Under the pieces are notes generated by a model, which saw nothing but the letters and a program-made list of their open reading frames with translations, had not been told where the DNA came from and made no database searches. This document shows positions 34,351 to 43,218 of a stretch of DNA of 64,000 nt, one piece after another. The position numbers and the translations under genes are program-made. The stretch comes from Methanoculleus chikugoensis (lineage in GTDB: Archaea; Halobacteriota; Methanomicrobia; Methanomicrobiales; Methanoculleaceae): positions 1,923,092 through 1,987,091 of the forward strand of contig NZ_AP019781.1 of NCBI RefSeq assembly GCF_019669965.1. Direction: 5' to 3'. The number at the start of each line of letters is the position of its first letter. Position 1 is the first letter of the stretch.

Positions 34351-35415
34351 ATGGACTACATTCAACCAAGACCGAGTTCTATCGTCGCGGCGCTGTATAC
34401 CGCCCGCGACCTGGGGGTGGACGTGGCGATCCTCCACGGCCCGTCGGGCTGCTCGTTCAAGCACGCCCGTCTCCTCGAAGAGGACGGCATGCGGGTGCTG
34501 ACGACGTCGCTTGCCGACAACGAGTTCATCTTCGGCGGGCACGATCCGCTGGTGCGGGTGCTCCGCTACGCACAGGAGACGTTTTCGCCCCGCCGGATGG
34601 CGGTCGTCGGGACGTGTGTCTCGATGATCATCGGGGAAGACCTCCAGTCCGCAATCCACGACGCGGGGGTCGAGACCCCGGCGATCGCCGTGGATATCCA
34701 CGCGGGGTTCCGGGAGAACATCGACGGGGTGCTTGCGACGCTCGAGCCCGCGGCCGATGCCGGCTGGATCAGCGCCGACGAACTTGAACGGCAGCGCTAC
34801 CTTTTAGCGAAGGCAAACGAGGTCGAGCGGCTGCGGGGAGCGGCCTCCCGGGCCTATATCGAGCCCGAACGCGGCGACCTCAAGCACGTCGCGGCGAAAC
34901 GTCTCGTCGAACTCGCCGACTCCGGCGCTACGGGGGTCGCCATCATGAACGCGAAGAAAGAGACCGCTTACATGTTCGCCGACGAACTCATCGCGCTCCA
35001 CGACGCCTGCCCGGACGCCGCGGTCACCTACGTCGCGAACCTCGAAGACCGCGGTCTCCCGAAGGTCAGGGAGGACGCCGGGCGGATCCTCGCCGGCATG
35101 CGGGAGCGCGGGGTCGACCCCGAACTCCTCGGGGCGCTCGACGAGTACGGGGCGAACGGGACCGCGATCGGGGAGCGGCTCCGGGAGATCAACCCCGACT
35201 TCGCCCTCATCGTCGGGGTTCCGCACGCCGTCCCGCCGGAGTACACGGAAGGCATCGAGGTCTTCTCGATCACGAACGGCCCCCGGCAGGTGGCGCCGCT
35301 CCGTGAGATGGGGCACCGGCACGTCATGGTCGAGATCGACCTGCACCCGAAGACCCTCGGCGTCCGGGATATCGTCGCAAGCGAGTTCGGGGAAGTCCTC
35401 CGGAGCATGCGATGA
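34351..35415 (+). CDS. cfbD: Ni-sirohydrochlorin a,c-diamide reductive cyclase, catalytic subunit CfbD
   Basis: The 354-aa protein is a NifD-like nitrogenase homologue (HGPSGCSFKHARLLEEDG with the cluster-ligand Cys; VVGTCVSMIIGEDL; NGPRQVAPLREMGHRHVM). With the NifH-like CfbC it carries out the multi-electron reduction and gamma-lactam ring formation in F430 synthesis. cfbC is not in this window and must be elsewhere. ATG at 34351 is chosen as it avoids overlap with cfbE; its stop overlaps the start of cfbB (ATGA). Confidence 0.93.
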   Translation: MDYIQPRPSSIVAALYTARDLGVDVAILHGPSGCSFKHARLLEEDGMRVLTTSLADNEFIFGGHDPLVRVLRYAQETFSPRRMAVVGTCVSMIIGEDLQSAIHDAGVETPAIAVDIHAGFRENIDGVLATLEPAADAGWISADELERQRYLLAKANEVERLRGAASRAYIEPERGDLKHVAAKRLVELADSGATGVAIMNAKKETAYMFADELIALHDACPDAAVTYVANLEDRGLPKVREDAGRILAGMRERGVDPELLGALDEYGANGTAIGERLREINPDFALIVGVPHAVPPEYTEGIEVFSITNGPRQVAPLREMGHRHVMVEIDLHPKTLGVRDIVASEFGEVLRSMR

Positions 35416-36779
35416 AGTCCTTCCTCGTCGCCGGCGACCGCTCCGGGAGCGGGAAGACGAGCATCACTCTCGCGCTCTCGGCCCTCCTCTCGACCGACCG
35501 GGCCGTCCAGACCTTCAAGGTGGGGATGGACTACATCGACCCCTCCTACCTTGCCGGGGTGACGGGCCGGCCCTGCCGGAACCTGGACGGCTACGTGATG
35601 AGCCCGGACGAGGTCCGGGCGGTCTATGCCCACGGGTGCCGGGGAGCGGATGTCGCCGTCGTCGAGGGGGTGCGGGGGCTCTTCGAGGGCGCAGAGGCGC
35701 TCACCGACCTCGGGAGCACGGCCGCGATCGCGAAGCAACTCGATCTTCCCGTGGTTCTGGTCGTCAACGCCCGGAGCATCACCCGGAGCGCGGCGGCGAT
35801 CGTGAAGGGCTTCCAGGCCTTCGACCCGGACGTCGATATCCGGGGGGTGATCCTGAACAACGTCACCGGAACCCGCCACCGGGAGAAGGCCGTCCGTGCG
35901 ATCGAGCACTACTGCGGCATCCCGGTCGTGGGGGTCATCCCCCGCACGGAGGAGATGGAACTTGCCATGCGCCACCTCGGCCTCGTCCCCTACCGGGAAG
36001 GGCAGGAGCACGGGGAGTTCCTCACCCGGATCGAGACGGTGAAGCGGATGATCGCCGATCACGTCGACCTGGACGGACTGCTCGCGCTCGCACGGGAGGG
36101 CGAGCCGCCGGCGGAGGAGAGTTCCGTCTACGCGGCTGTCGAGCCGGACGTCCGGATCGGCGTTGCGCTCGATGAGGCGTTCAACTTCTACTATGCCGAT
36201 CTCTTCGATATCCTCTCGTCGTGCGGGGCGGAGGCGGTTCCGTTCTCCCCGGTCCACGATCGCCTGCCGGAGGCCGACGGCTACATCCTCGGCGGCGGCT
36301 ACCCGGAACTCTTCGGCGCGGAACTCGAGGCGAACACCGCGATGCGGGAGGGGCTCCGGGAGGTCTCGCGGAACGGGACGCCCATCTACGCGGAGTGCGG
36401 GGGGCTGATCTACCTCACCGACCGGATGGTCCTCGCGCCGGGGTTTGCGGGGTCGGGAGAGGAGGAGACCTACGAACTCGCCGGGGTCTTTAAGGGCACA
36501 ACGAGGATGCCAGCCCGCCGGATGCTCGGCTACGTCGTCGGGACGAGCGCGGCGGGAAGCCCCGTGGGCGAGGCGGCGTTCCGCGGCCACGAGTTCCACT
36601 ACAGCAGCGTCGACCTCGCGCCGGAGACGCGCTTCGCCTACCGGCTGAGCCGGGGGAGCGGGATCCGGGACGGGCTCGACGGTGCGATCCGGGACCGGAC
36701 GATCGGGAGTTACACGCACCTCCACCCGGTGACGAGCAGGGGTATGCTCGCGCACTTTGTGGACTGTTGCCGGGGCTGA
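35412..36779 (+). CDS. cfbB: Ni-sirohydrochlorin a,c-diamide synthase CfbB
   Basis: The 455-aa protein is a CobB/CbiA-type amidotransferase: N-terminal P-loop GDRSGSGKTS, DYIDPSYLAGVTGRP, and VVEGVRGLFEG. A class I glutamine amidotransferase domain follows, with nucleophile Cys in IYAECGGLIYL and a C-terminal FHYSSV and YTHLHP. It amidates the a and c acetate side chains of Ni-sirohydrochlorin using ATP and glutamine. A homologue acts in cobalamin synthesis, but the operon context fits F430. Confidence 0.92.
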   Translation: MKSFLVAGDRSGSGKTSITLALSALLSTDRAVQTFKVGMDYIDPSYLAGVTGRPCRNLDGYVMSPDEVRAVYAHGCRGADVAVVEGVRGLFEGAEALTDLGSTAAIAKQLDLPVVLVVNARSITRSAAAIVKGFQAFDPDVDIRGVILNNVTGTRHREKAVRAIEHYCGIPVVGVIPRTEEMELAMRHLGLVPYREGQEHGEFLTRIETVKRMIADHVDLDGLLALAREGEPPAEESSVYAAVEPDVRIGVALDEAFNFYYADLFDILSSCGAEAVPFSPVHDRLPEADGYILGGGYPELFGAELEANTAMREGLREVSRNGTPIYAECGGLIYLTDRMVLAPGFAGSGEEETYELAGVFKGTTRMPARRMLGYVVGTSAAGSPVGEAAFRGHEFHYSSVDLAPETRFAYRLSRGSGIRDGLDGAIRDRTIGSYTHLHPVTSRGMLAHFVDCCRG

Positions 36780-36789
36780 CGGGGGCGCG

Positions 36790-36802
36790 ACACTTTTTTT
36801 TG
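36790..36802 (+). terminator. T-run terminator after the cfb operon
   Basis: An eight-T run lies about 14 bases after the cfbB stop. The following 36811-36832 segment resembles 12080-12101. Confidence 0.45.
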
Positions 36803-37011
36803 GAACTTGCGTGAGGCCGGTTCGTTGCTCATCCCCGTTATCGCACGACGCCGTGAAGGGGAATCAGCACCCTGCGACACTCTTCCACCGTGAGAGCCGA
36901 TCCCGCCGACCGCCTTAGAAGCCATGCCCGGGCCATGCACCGCGGTCGCCATCGTGCCGCCGGCAGCACGAAGCGCAAAACATACAAGCGAATCGATACC
37001 ACACTACTCCC

Positions 37012-37881
37012 ATGATAATTTACCTTGACGGCAAATACGTTCCCGAAGAGGAGGCGAAGGTCTCGGTCTTCGACCACGGGCTCCTCTACGGCGACGGCGT
37101 TTTCGAGGGGATACGGGCCTACAACGGCAGGGTCTTCCGTCTCGACGAGCATCTTGCACGGCTCTACGACTCGGCAAAGACGATCGACCTTGCCGTCCCG
37201 ATCACGAAGGAGGAGATGGCGGAGGCGATCAAGGAGACGCTCCGGAAGAACAACCTGCGGGACGCCTACATCCGCCCGATCGTGACCCGGGGCAAGGGCG
37301 ACCTCGGTCTCGACCCCCGGAAGTGTAAGGTGCCGACCGTCATCGTCATCGCCGTCACCTGGGGCGCGATGTACGGCGACCTCTACGAGAAGGGTCTCCG
37401 GGCGCTCTGCGTCTCGGTCCGCCGCACCCCGCCGGAGTCGATGCCGCCAAACGTCAAGAGTCTGAACTACTTGAACAACATCCTCGCCAAGATCGAGGCG
37501 AACTACCACGGCATGGACGAGGCGATCTTCTTCGACACCCAGGGCCACGTCGCCGAGGGCTCGGGGGACAACATCTTCGTCGTCAAGAACGGGGAACTCA
37601 TCACCCCGCCGACGTTGAACAACCTGCGCGGCGTCACCCGCCTGGTCACGCTGGAGATCGCGGCCTCGATGGGGCTCACGGTCGTCGAGCGGAACCTGGG
37701 CTACTTCGACCTCTATGCGGCCGACGAGGTCTTCGTCACGGGGACCGCGGCGGAGATCGGCCCGATCCGCGAGATCGACGGCCGGGTCATCGGGAACGGC
37801 AAGCCCGGTCCCATCACCCGGCAGTTGATGGCGGCCTACAAGGCCGTCACCCAGAAGGAAGGCACCCCGATCTACGGGTGA
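37012..37881 (+). CDS. ilvE: Branched-chain amino acid aminotransferase
   Basis: The 289-aa protein is a fold-type IV PLP aminotransferase: [18 protein letters not shown] at the N-terminus, [11 protein letters not shown] with the PLP-binding Lys just upstream, and [13 protein letters not shown] and [13 protein letters not shown]. It makes valine, leucine and isoleucine from 2-oxo acids and glutamate. D-amino-acid transaminases share the fold, but the sequence matches the archaeal IlvE form. It is a single gene with a 232-bp upstream gap. Confidence 0.92.
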   Translation: MIIYLDGKYVPEEEAKVSVFDHGLLYGDGVFEGIRAYNGRVFRLDEHLARLYDSAKTIDLAVPITKEEMAEAIKETLRKNNLRDAYIRPIVTRGKGDLGLDPRKCKVPTVIVIAVTWGAMYGDLYEKGLRALCVSVRRTPPESMPPNVKSLNYLNNILAKIEANYHGMDEAIFFDTQGHVAEGSGDNIFVVKNGELITPPTLNNLRGVTRLVTLEIAASMGLTVVERNLGYFDLYAADEVFVTGTAAEIGPIREIDGRVIGNGKPGPITRQLMAAYKAVTQKEGTPIYG

Positions 37882-37978
37882 GGGAGCCGGGCCGCCGGGC
37901 GGGTCGGCCGGGATCCTCCAGACATAACTTTTTTATCCGCACACGCCCAAGTTGTATAGCACTTCGGTGCATAGATTC

Positions 37979-38051
37979 GCTGCTATAGTGTAGGGGCCAA
38001 TCATGTCGGCCTTTCACGCCGACGACTGGGGTTCGAATCCCCATAGCAGCA
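37979..38051 (+). tRNA. tRNA-Glu (anticodon TTC)
   Basis: The 73-base gene folds as a cloverleaf: acceptor GCTGCTA pairs with TAGCAGC, anticodon stem TCGGC/GCCGA encloses loop CTTTCAC, and the T arm is TGGGG-TTCGAAT-CCCCA. Anticodon TTC reads Glu; the D arm with GGGGCCAATCAT fits archaeal tRNA-Glu. CCA is not encoded. An upstream TTTTTTATC at about 37930 is a candidate TATA element. The accessory region starts right behind its 3' end. Confidence 0.93.
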
Positions 38052-38363
38052 TCTGTTTTTGGGTTGTAAGTTCAGTTCACCATCATCAGTCCAGTCTGGA
38101 CGTTCTAACTGCTGCTCGCAGCATTTGACGACCAATATTCATCATATAAAGTCCAAATCTTGGAGAATCTTTTCATTCACTGAACACGAGTCCGACCTGC
38201 TTTCCAGATCTCTTCTTTTCTAATGCCAAAGGCTTCTTCAGGGTATCCATCCCCCGCTGACACCTATCAAAGTAGATATAACTCCCTTAAGAGGCAAATC
38301 TCTGCTTAGAAATGGCCCGACAAGACACCTTGTGCTAGCCGAGATCCCAAAAGTACTAATAAA
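38052..38363. other. 312-bp non-coding stretch after tRNA-Glu
   Basis: AT-richer than the core; no gene, tRNA or clear repeat is seen. I looked for a second copy of the tRNA 3' end as an attachment site and found none in the window. Confidence 0.4.
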
Positions 38364-38423
38364 GTGAGGCACATGAGCATCCATCCTGCTTGGCGGGTAC
38401 GGGAGGGAGCTTCACACAGCATG

Positions 38424-38870
38424 CAGAATGAATTCGAAAGTCCATCCGGCAACCCGACCATGGAACGACTCGAGGCTCAGATCCAGTGGTACAGCAGAAA
38501 GAGCCAGCACAGTCAGAAATGGTACAAGAGACTGAAGATAATGGCAATCATAGCAGCAGCTGCCATCCCAGTTTTTGCCGCCATATCAGTCCCGGCCAGC
38601 CTCATTGGAGGTCTTGGAGCATTAATTGTCATTTTGGAGGGGATCCAAGGCATGAACCAGTACCAACACAACTGGATTACTTACCGCTCGACAGCAGAGG
38701 CCTTAAAACACGAGAAATACCTTTTTCTCGGAAACGCTGGCCCCTATCAAGACACCGCGAAACCTCTCCCCTTACTCGCGGATCGCGTCGAAGCCCTCAT
38801 TTCTCGAGAACATGCCCAGTGGATCGCTCAGCTCGGGACCGAAGGGAGAGAGAAGAGGGGTGAAGAATAG
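38424..38870 (+). CDS. DUF4231 two-helix membrane protein (SLATT-like)
   Basis: The 148-aa protein has a conserved basic Trp/Tyr-rich start (IQWYSRKSQHSQKWYKRLK), then two close membrane helices (IMAIIAAAAIPVFAAI; ASLIGGLGALIVILEG), then a helical cytoplasmic tail with ITYRSTAEALKHEKYLFL. This is the DUF4231 layout, related to SLATT-type effectors found in bacterial conflict systems. Alternative upstream starts exist at 38364 (GTG) and 38373 (ATG); GGGAGGGAG lies 11 bases before ATG 38424. It sits alone next to tRNA-Glu and upstream of a convergent TIR gene. Confidence 0.75.
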   Translation, partial: QNEFESPSGNPTMERLEAQIQWYSRKSQHSQKWYKRLKIMAIIAAAAIPVFAAISVPASLIGGLGALIVILEGIQGMNQYQHNWITYRSTAEALKHEKYLFLGNAGPYQDTAKPLPLLADRVEALISREHAQWIAQLGTEGREKRGEE

Positions 38871-39041
38871 CAGGGCTACCAAAGTCTGCGGTGGGACACC
38901 CATGCTATGTATCCGATTGATTGCTCCGTCAGTAAAGCAGATCTAACTGCGTTGAGTCTGGAAAGAATGCAGAGCCAAACTGCAGGTCCGTACTATTCAG
39001 CTAAATACTGATAAGATCGTCACAAAATCTCACAATCCATA

Positions 39042-40742
39042 TCATGTCATCCCATTGTCACTATCCTTTAACTGGTTTGTAATGACATCGACGAGCTTTG
39101 TAATGTGATGCTCCAGAGGCGGGTTCACCGCATCCAGCCAGTGTCGCGGACCGATCAAGTATTCCATCTCTTTGGAAAGAGGGACTGCCTCCAGACGGAA
39201 CGGGATTATGGTAAGGCCCTTTGACATCGCTCTGCTCACCTCTGTCAAAACATGTGGAGAACTGTTCGACGACTTTGAAAAAACCAGCACCATTATTTTG
39301 CTCGCATCAATAGCATCAATAATTGATGCCTGATAATTTTGTCCCACAGGAGGGTTGCGAGGAGCAATCCAGCAGCGGATTTTATTAGATTCCAGTGCGT
39401 CACAGATTGCGTAGGCAGTTCTCTTATCATTCTTTGAATAACTTATAAAGACATCATGTGGCACCGAATCCTTGGCCGGACCATAGATAATTTCTTTGAC
39501 CTTCCGTTTTCTCAAAATATAAAAGACGGGAATTGCGCAGATTATAGCAGGAATAACAAGCAGCCAGATTGGAAGGCCCATAAGCGAGGGCAGGTAATCC
39601 TCGTGGACTTCTTTTGGTACTATAATGTAAGTTGAGTGCTCATCAACATCAGGGTCGATCTCAAGGGCTTTTGCATGATCTTCCCTTGCCAATGTGTGTT
39701 CACCAATACTTTCGTAGGCTACTGCCCGCTTGAAGTATGCATAGGCGTTTGTCGGATTCAACTCAATTGCTTTCGTAAGATCATGTACAGCAGCATCATA
39801 CCGACCAAGAGCAATATATGTGGCCCCACGATTGCTATAGCCAAAAGAAGTCCTCTCGGGGGTTAAATCTGCCGCGGAGAGTTCTATTGTCTCGTTACAT
39901 GCTTCGATCGACTCATTGTATCTTCCAAGGTGCTTACATGCAACTGAAAGAATGATATAGCCATTTGGTGAAAATGGAGTCAAATTGATCTCTTCTTCAG
40001 CGTAGTGTCTCGCATCCGCGTGGGCCCTTTTTTGAGAGGCGATACACCCCAATAAATTATATCCTCTAGAATTAGACTCATCCAGAGCAACAGCCGTCTT
40101 TGCATGTGCTTCTGCACTATTTAAATCGTTTCGAGCAAAATCAATAATCCCAAGGATAACGTAGGCATCTGCATAATCTGGATCAATTCGTAATGCTCTA
40201 TTTGCCTCATTCGTTGCGGATCGGAACTTTCCTTGATTTAAGAAGAAAAATCCTTTCTGAGCGTAAGGGTAAGGATTGTTTGGATCCAGGTCTATTGCCC
40301 TGTCATAATCCTGCAACGCGAGATCAGTCTCATTAAGTCCCATGTATGCCCCAGCTCTCCATACATAGTAATCTGCAAAGTAGGGATCGAGTTCTATTGC
40401 ACGGTTAAAGTCAGATGAAAATTGAACATATTGCCCCTTCGCTCCATAGCATACTCCTCGCATCGCATATGGGCGAGATAGACTATTATTGAGCTCAATG
40501 GCCTTTGTATAATCAGCGACTGCTTCATCGAACCGTGACATTTCAACGTAGGCATCGCCACGCTTAATATAGAGATTGGGATCATTTGGAGCTATTTCAA
40601 TGGCTTCTGACAAGTTAGTAACGTTTTCCAGCATAATCAGTCGTGCATTCGAAGCCACAAGGCCCGCAGACATAGTACCCACGAAAGACATTAGGAGCAG
40701 AGCAACTGCCAAGGATGGAAAGAGTGTATTCCACCTTTTCAT
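39042..40742 (-). CDS. TPR-transmembrane-TIR domain protein
   Basis: The 566-aa protein starts with a signal-anchor-like helix (LFPSLAVALLLMSFVG). About nine to ten TPR repeats follow (AVADYTKAIELNNS; YDRAIDLDPNNPYPYAQKG), then a membrane helix at about 388-408 (PIWLLVIPAIICAIPVFYI). The C-terminal TIR domain runs from about 430 to 555 (DVFISYSKNDKR; CWIAPRNPPVGQNY). Glu of LTEVSRAM (about 501) aligns with the catalytic Glu of NAD-cleaving TIR domains. TPRs would be outside and TIR inside. Codon use is AT-rich. ATG 40742 starts the signal segment; upstream codons to 40820 are unlikely. Confidence 0.88.
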   Translation of the reverse strand: MKRWNTLFPSLAVALLLMSFVGTMSAGLVASNARLIMLENVTNLSEAIEIAPNDPNLYIKRGDAYVEMSRFDEAVADYTKAIELNNSLSRPYAMRGVCYGAKGQYVQFSSDFNRAIELDPYFADYYVWRAGAYMGLNETDLALQDYDRAIDLDPNNPYPYAQKGFFFLNQGKFRSATNEANRALRIDPDYADAYVILGIIDFARNDLNSAEAHAKTAVALDESNSRGYNLLGCIASQKRAHADARHYAEEEINLTPFSPNGYIILSVACKHLGRYNESIEACNETIELSAADLTPERTSFGYSNRGATYIALGRYDAAVHDLTKAIELNPTNAYAYFKRAVAYESIGEHTLAREDHAKALEIDPDVDEHSTYIIVPKEVHEDYLPSLMGLPIWLLVIPAIICAIPVFYILRKRKVKEIIYGPAKDSVPHDVFISYSKNDKRTAYAICDALESNKIRCWIAPRNPPVGQNYQASIIDAIDASKIMVLVFSKSSNSSPHVLTEVSRAMSKGLTIIPFRLEAVPLSKEMEYLIGPRHWLDAVNPPLEHHITKLVDVITNQLKDSDNGMT

Positions 40743-41257
40743 AACAAACAGGACCTGTTCCCGGAGTATGATATATGTTTCCAGAGGCAGCGCATGTAAA
40801 AAAATATGCATAAGGCACATTCAGGCACGCTCCCATTGTGGGCGTCTTCGGGTCAAGTCCCCTTGCGGACAGTCCCGCTTCTGTCACAGCCGGGTATTCT
40901 CTTTTGGTTAAAGAGTATGGCTTGCTCTACGCTCGGAACGTGATATCATTTGAAATATGCTATCAGTTCGGCAAATAGATCTGCGATCGAGGAATTTTTT
41001 CGATATTTCGAAATCCCCAGTAGAGACGAGACAAACCTTTACTCTGATCTCTCCACATCGAAGAATCCGAATGATAACAACTACCCTCTTTGCAGACAGA
41101 AAAACCTTCAATAGCGATCACAGTGAGACGTCCTCTTTTCCGGTAAGGCGGCGGGAGAACCGATAACAATAGACAACGGTGTCTGGATTGGGGAGAATAC
41201 CGGGACGACCTCAAGGAGAGAGCGACTTTTTTATACAATAAACAGGTTTCGCCCCCC
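40743..41257. other. 515-bp region between TIR and CPBP genes with a gene scrap
   Basis: No intact gene. It contains a short acetyltransferase-like scrap (41160-41201) and a TATA-like TTTTTATACAA at about 41227-41238 positioned for a leaderless transcript of the CPBP gene at 41258. Confidence 0.5.
41160..41201 (+). pseudogene. Scrap of a hexapeptide acetyltransferase
   Basis: Fourteen codons read PITIDNGVWIGENT, matching the left-handed beta-helix motif of sugar O-acetyltransferases (compare ISIGNSVWIGADT in the intact gene at 43219). Nothing similar flanks it, so it is a remnant at most. Confidence 0.35.
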
Positions 41258-42097
41258 ATGAGACTGCAGGCCCCGAAGAACGGCACATCAAAACGGTCAC
41301 CGTTTCTCTTCTTCGCACTGGTTTACGTTCTTTCCATTCCGCTCTGGGTGCTCAATGTCATCTATCCGGTGAAACTTCCAATAGGGGATAATCTCCCCGC
41401 AACAGACATCGTGGCCACGTTTACTCCGATGATAGCGGCATCCATCCTTGTGTACCGGGAAGAGGGACTGTCAGGGGTGAAGAATCTCCTGAAACGGGCC
41501 TTCGATTATAAGAGGATCACCGAAAAAGCCTAGTATATCCCCATCATCGTCCTGACGCCGTTCATCTACGTGCTGACCTATGCGATAATGCGCCTCATCG
41601 GGCTGCCGGTCCCGGCCGGCTGGAACCCGCCCCTGTTTTCACCGCTCCTCTTCATTGCGTACTTCTTCGCCGCTGTAGGCGAAGAACTCGGCTATACCGG
41701 GTATGCCACCGATCCCATGCAGGCCCGGTACACCGCACTGACGGCCAGTATCATCATCGGGTTGGTCCACGCGGTATGGCACTTCCCGTCGATGCTTTCC
41801 ATGGGCATGAGTCCGGGATTGTTTCTATGGGGAGGAGTCATACTGGCCGTGAGTTTCCGGATTCTGACGGTCTGGATCTATAACAACACGGGAAAAAGCG
41901 TCTTTGCAGCCATACTCTTTCATGCCATGACCAATACCGGAAGGAGCATATTCCCCGGCAGCCGTTCAGCCTTCCAGTTATACGATGGGGCTATCGGCTA
42001 TGGGCTCATTGCTATCACGGCTGTGATCGTGGTGTTATTATGGGGAACGATGCTGACGCGATTCAGATTTGCTCACAGAGCGGATTCGGCCGGGTGA
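41258..42097 (+). pseudogene. CPBP family intramembrane protease, interrupted by an in-frame TAG
   Basis: Codons 1-91 (41258-41530) end at TAG 41531-41533; the same frame continues without loss to 42097 with the family core: GEELGYTGYATD, GLVHAVWHFPS and FHAMTNTG. Together they give a normal-length CPBP (Abi/CAAX protease-like) membrane protein of about 279 aa. The family often has Trp at the interrupted place, one base from TAG. The Arg of the usual EExxxR motif is Thr here. Whether it is dead or read through cannot be told; the downstream ATG at 41570 would give a truncated product. Confidence 0.75.
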
Positions 42098-42389
42098 GAA
42101 CGCATCTCCCGATGGATCTGCCGGGCATCGTATGGATGTTTGCCATCGGAAGGTACGTTTTAGCCCGGAGCCCGGCAATCTTTCGCCACTCGATCTCCGG
42201 GTGGCGGGCGGTGATCTCGGCCGGGATCTGCTTCGTCGCCTCCCCGATGGTGATGAACCGGAGCACAACGGCATCCAGGCGCATGCGATCCTCCACGAAC
42301 TCCTCGAACGTCCGGTCCCCGACATAGGAGCGGATGGACGCAGCAGCATCGCGGATATCCTCAAGATACAGCAGGAGATCTCTAGGCAT
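42063..42389 (-). CDS. hepT: HepT-like HEPN toxin, C-terminus degenerate
   Basis: The 108-aa protein begins like HepT (DLLLYLEDIRDAAASIRSYV; RFITIGEATKQIPAEI; PEIEWRKIAGLR). The catalytic R-x4-6-H-x-Y motif expected after AGLR is not present; the text continues AKTYLPMANIHTMPG. Its ATG overlaps the end of mntA (ATGCCTAG), the standard coupling of MntA-HepT toxin-antitoxin pairs. It is probably inactive as an RNase. Its 3' end overlaps the end of the CPBP gene by 35 bp. Confidence 0.65.
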   Translation of the reverse strand: MPRDLLLYLEDIRDAAASIRSYVGDRTFEEFVEDRMRLDAVVLRFITIGEATKQIPAEITARHPEIEWRKIAGLRAKTYLPMANIHTMPGRSIGRCVLTRPNPLCEQI

Positions 42390-42667
42390 AGACAACCTCA
42401 CCGAGGACGGCATCCCGGATCCGGGGCTTTAAGGTATCGGCAATAACGAGGTCCGTCTTCCGCCCCAGGAGATCCTCCAGGTAAGAACTTGAGGTCCATA
42501 AAATGATCAAAAGTCTCCTCCCCCTCCCGGAACTCCACCAGGATGTCGATGTCGCTCGCCGGCGTCTCCTCGCACCGCACCACAGACCCGAAGATGCCGA
42601 TACGGGCCACGCCGTAGCGCTCCCGGATGGTTCGGAGGTTCTGCCGGATCTGGGCAAGGGGATGCAT
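42382..42667 (-). pseudogene. mntA: MntA-like nucleotidyltransferase antitoxin with a frameshift
   Basis: The N-terminal half has the minimal nucleotidyltransferase motif GS-x10-DxD (IGIFGSVVRCEETPASDIDI). After DHFMDLKF the frame breaks at about 42485. One extra T on the minus strand shifts it; removing it gives FYLEDLLGRKTDLVIADTL and a normal end (RDAVLGEVVYA) overlapping hepT. In MntA-HepT systems this protein AMPylates the HEPN toxin. With hepT also damaged, the pair appears decayed. Confidence 0.7.
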
Positions 42668-42699
42668 CGTTACTCTTGAGTGCTCCATCCAGCGTCTTA

Positions 42700-43040
42700 T
42701 ACCCTCCGATACCCGAGAGTACCCTGTTCACGCTGCTCCGGTTCCCGGGGAGGCACTGCCGCGACGGCTACTCCGTCCGCGAAATTGTCCGGCTGCTTGC
42801 ATTGGGGAGAGGGGAGGTCATCCCGCCCCGTCCCCGCTTTAAATGACGGCAATCTCTCAGCTCCCTCATCTTCATCATCGTGCTCCTCGTGGCGGTCGTG
42901 GCCGCCATCAGTGTCCTGACGTTACCGGTGACGCACCTGACAATTATCTGACGAACCGAGACCGAAAGGCGACGGCGAGATCGTCACCCGGGACCATCAC
43001 TTTACCCGGGTTCCCGGGCTGAAAGTCAGGACGTATTAAG
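42700..43040 (+). pseudogene. Possible decayed membrane-protein gene
   Basis: One frame reads FTLLRFPGRHCRDGYSVREI to a stop (TGA at 42844), continues in frame with a membrane helix (SSLIFIIVLLVAVVAAISVL) to another stop, and a shifted frame ends GEIVTRDHHFTRVPGLKV. This looks like one small protein broken by stops and a shift, but I cannot name it. The rest of the 529-bp gap to 43219 shows nothing else. Confidence 0.3.
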
Positions 43041-43218
43041 AATCCGGGCCGGCGGGGTCGTCCGGGCGCCCCGCAACCGGGTCAGGCCCCCCCAGCACAT
43101 GACCGGAGCGATGGCCGCCCTCTCCAATCTGCTAAGAACGATCACACCGGGCCGGTCACGGTTCATGATCAAACTTTTCTACAGATCCTCAAATGTTATC
43201 CATATACGGAGACCGGCC

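Noticed and set aside
38548-38575. A partial match to the tRNA-Glu 3' end (CATAGCAGCA) as a possible attachment site
   Set aside because: Only 10 bases, inside the DUF4231 membrane helix codons (Ala-rich), so probably chance.
41531-41533. TAG as pyrrolysine codon
   Set aside because: No pyl genes in the window, the organism type does not normally use pyrrolysine, and family members have Trp there; a point mutation is simpler.
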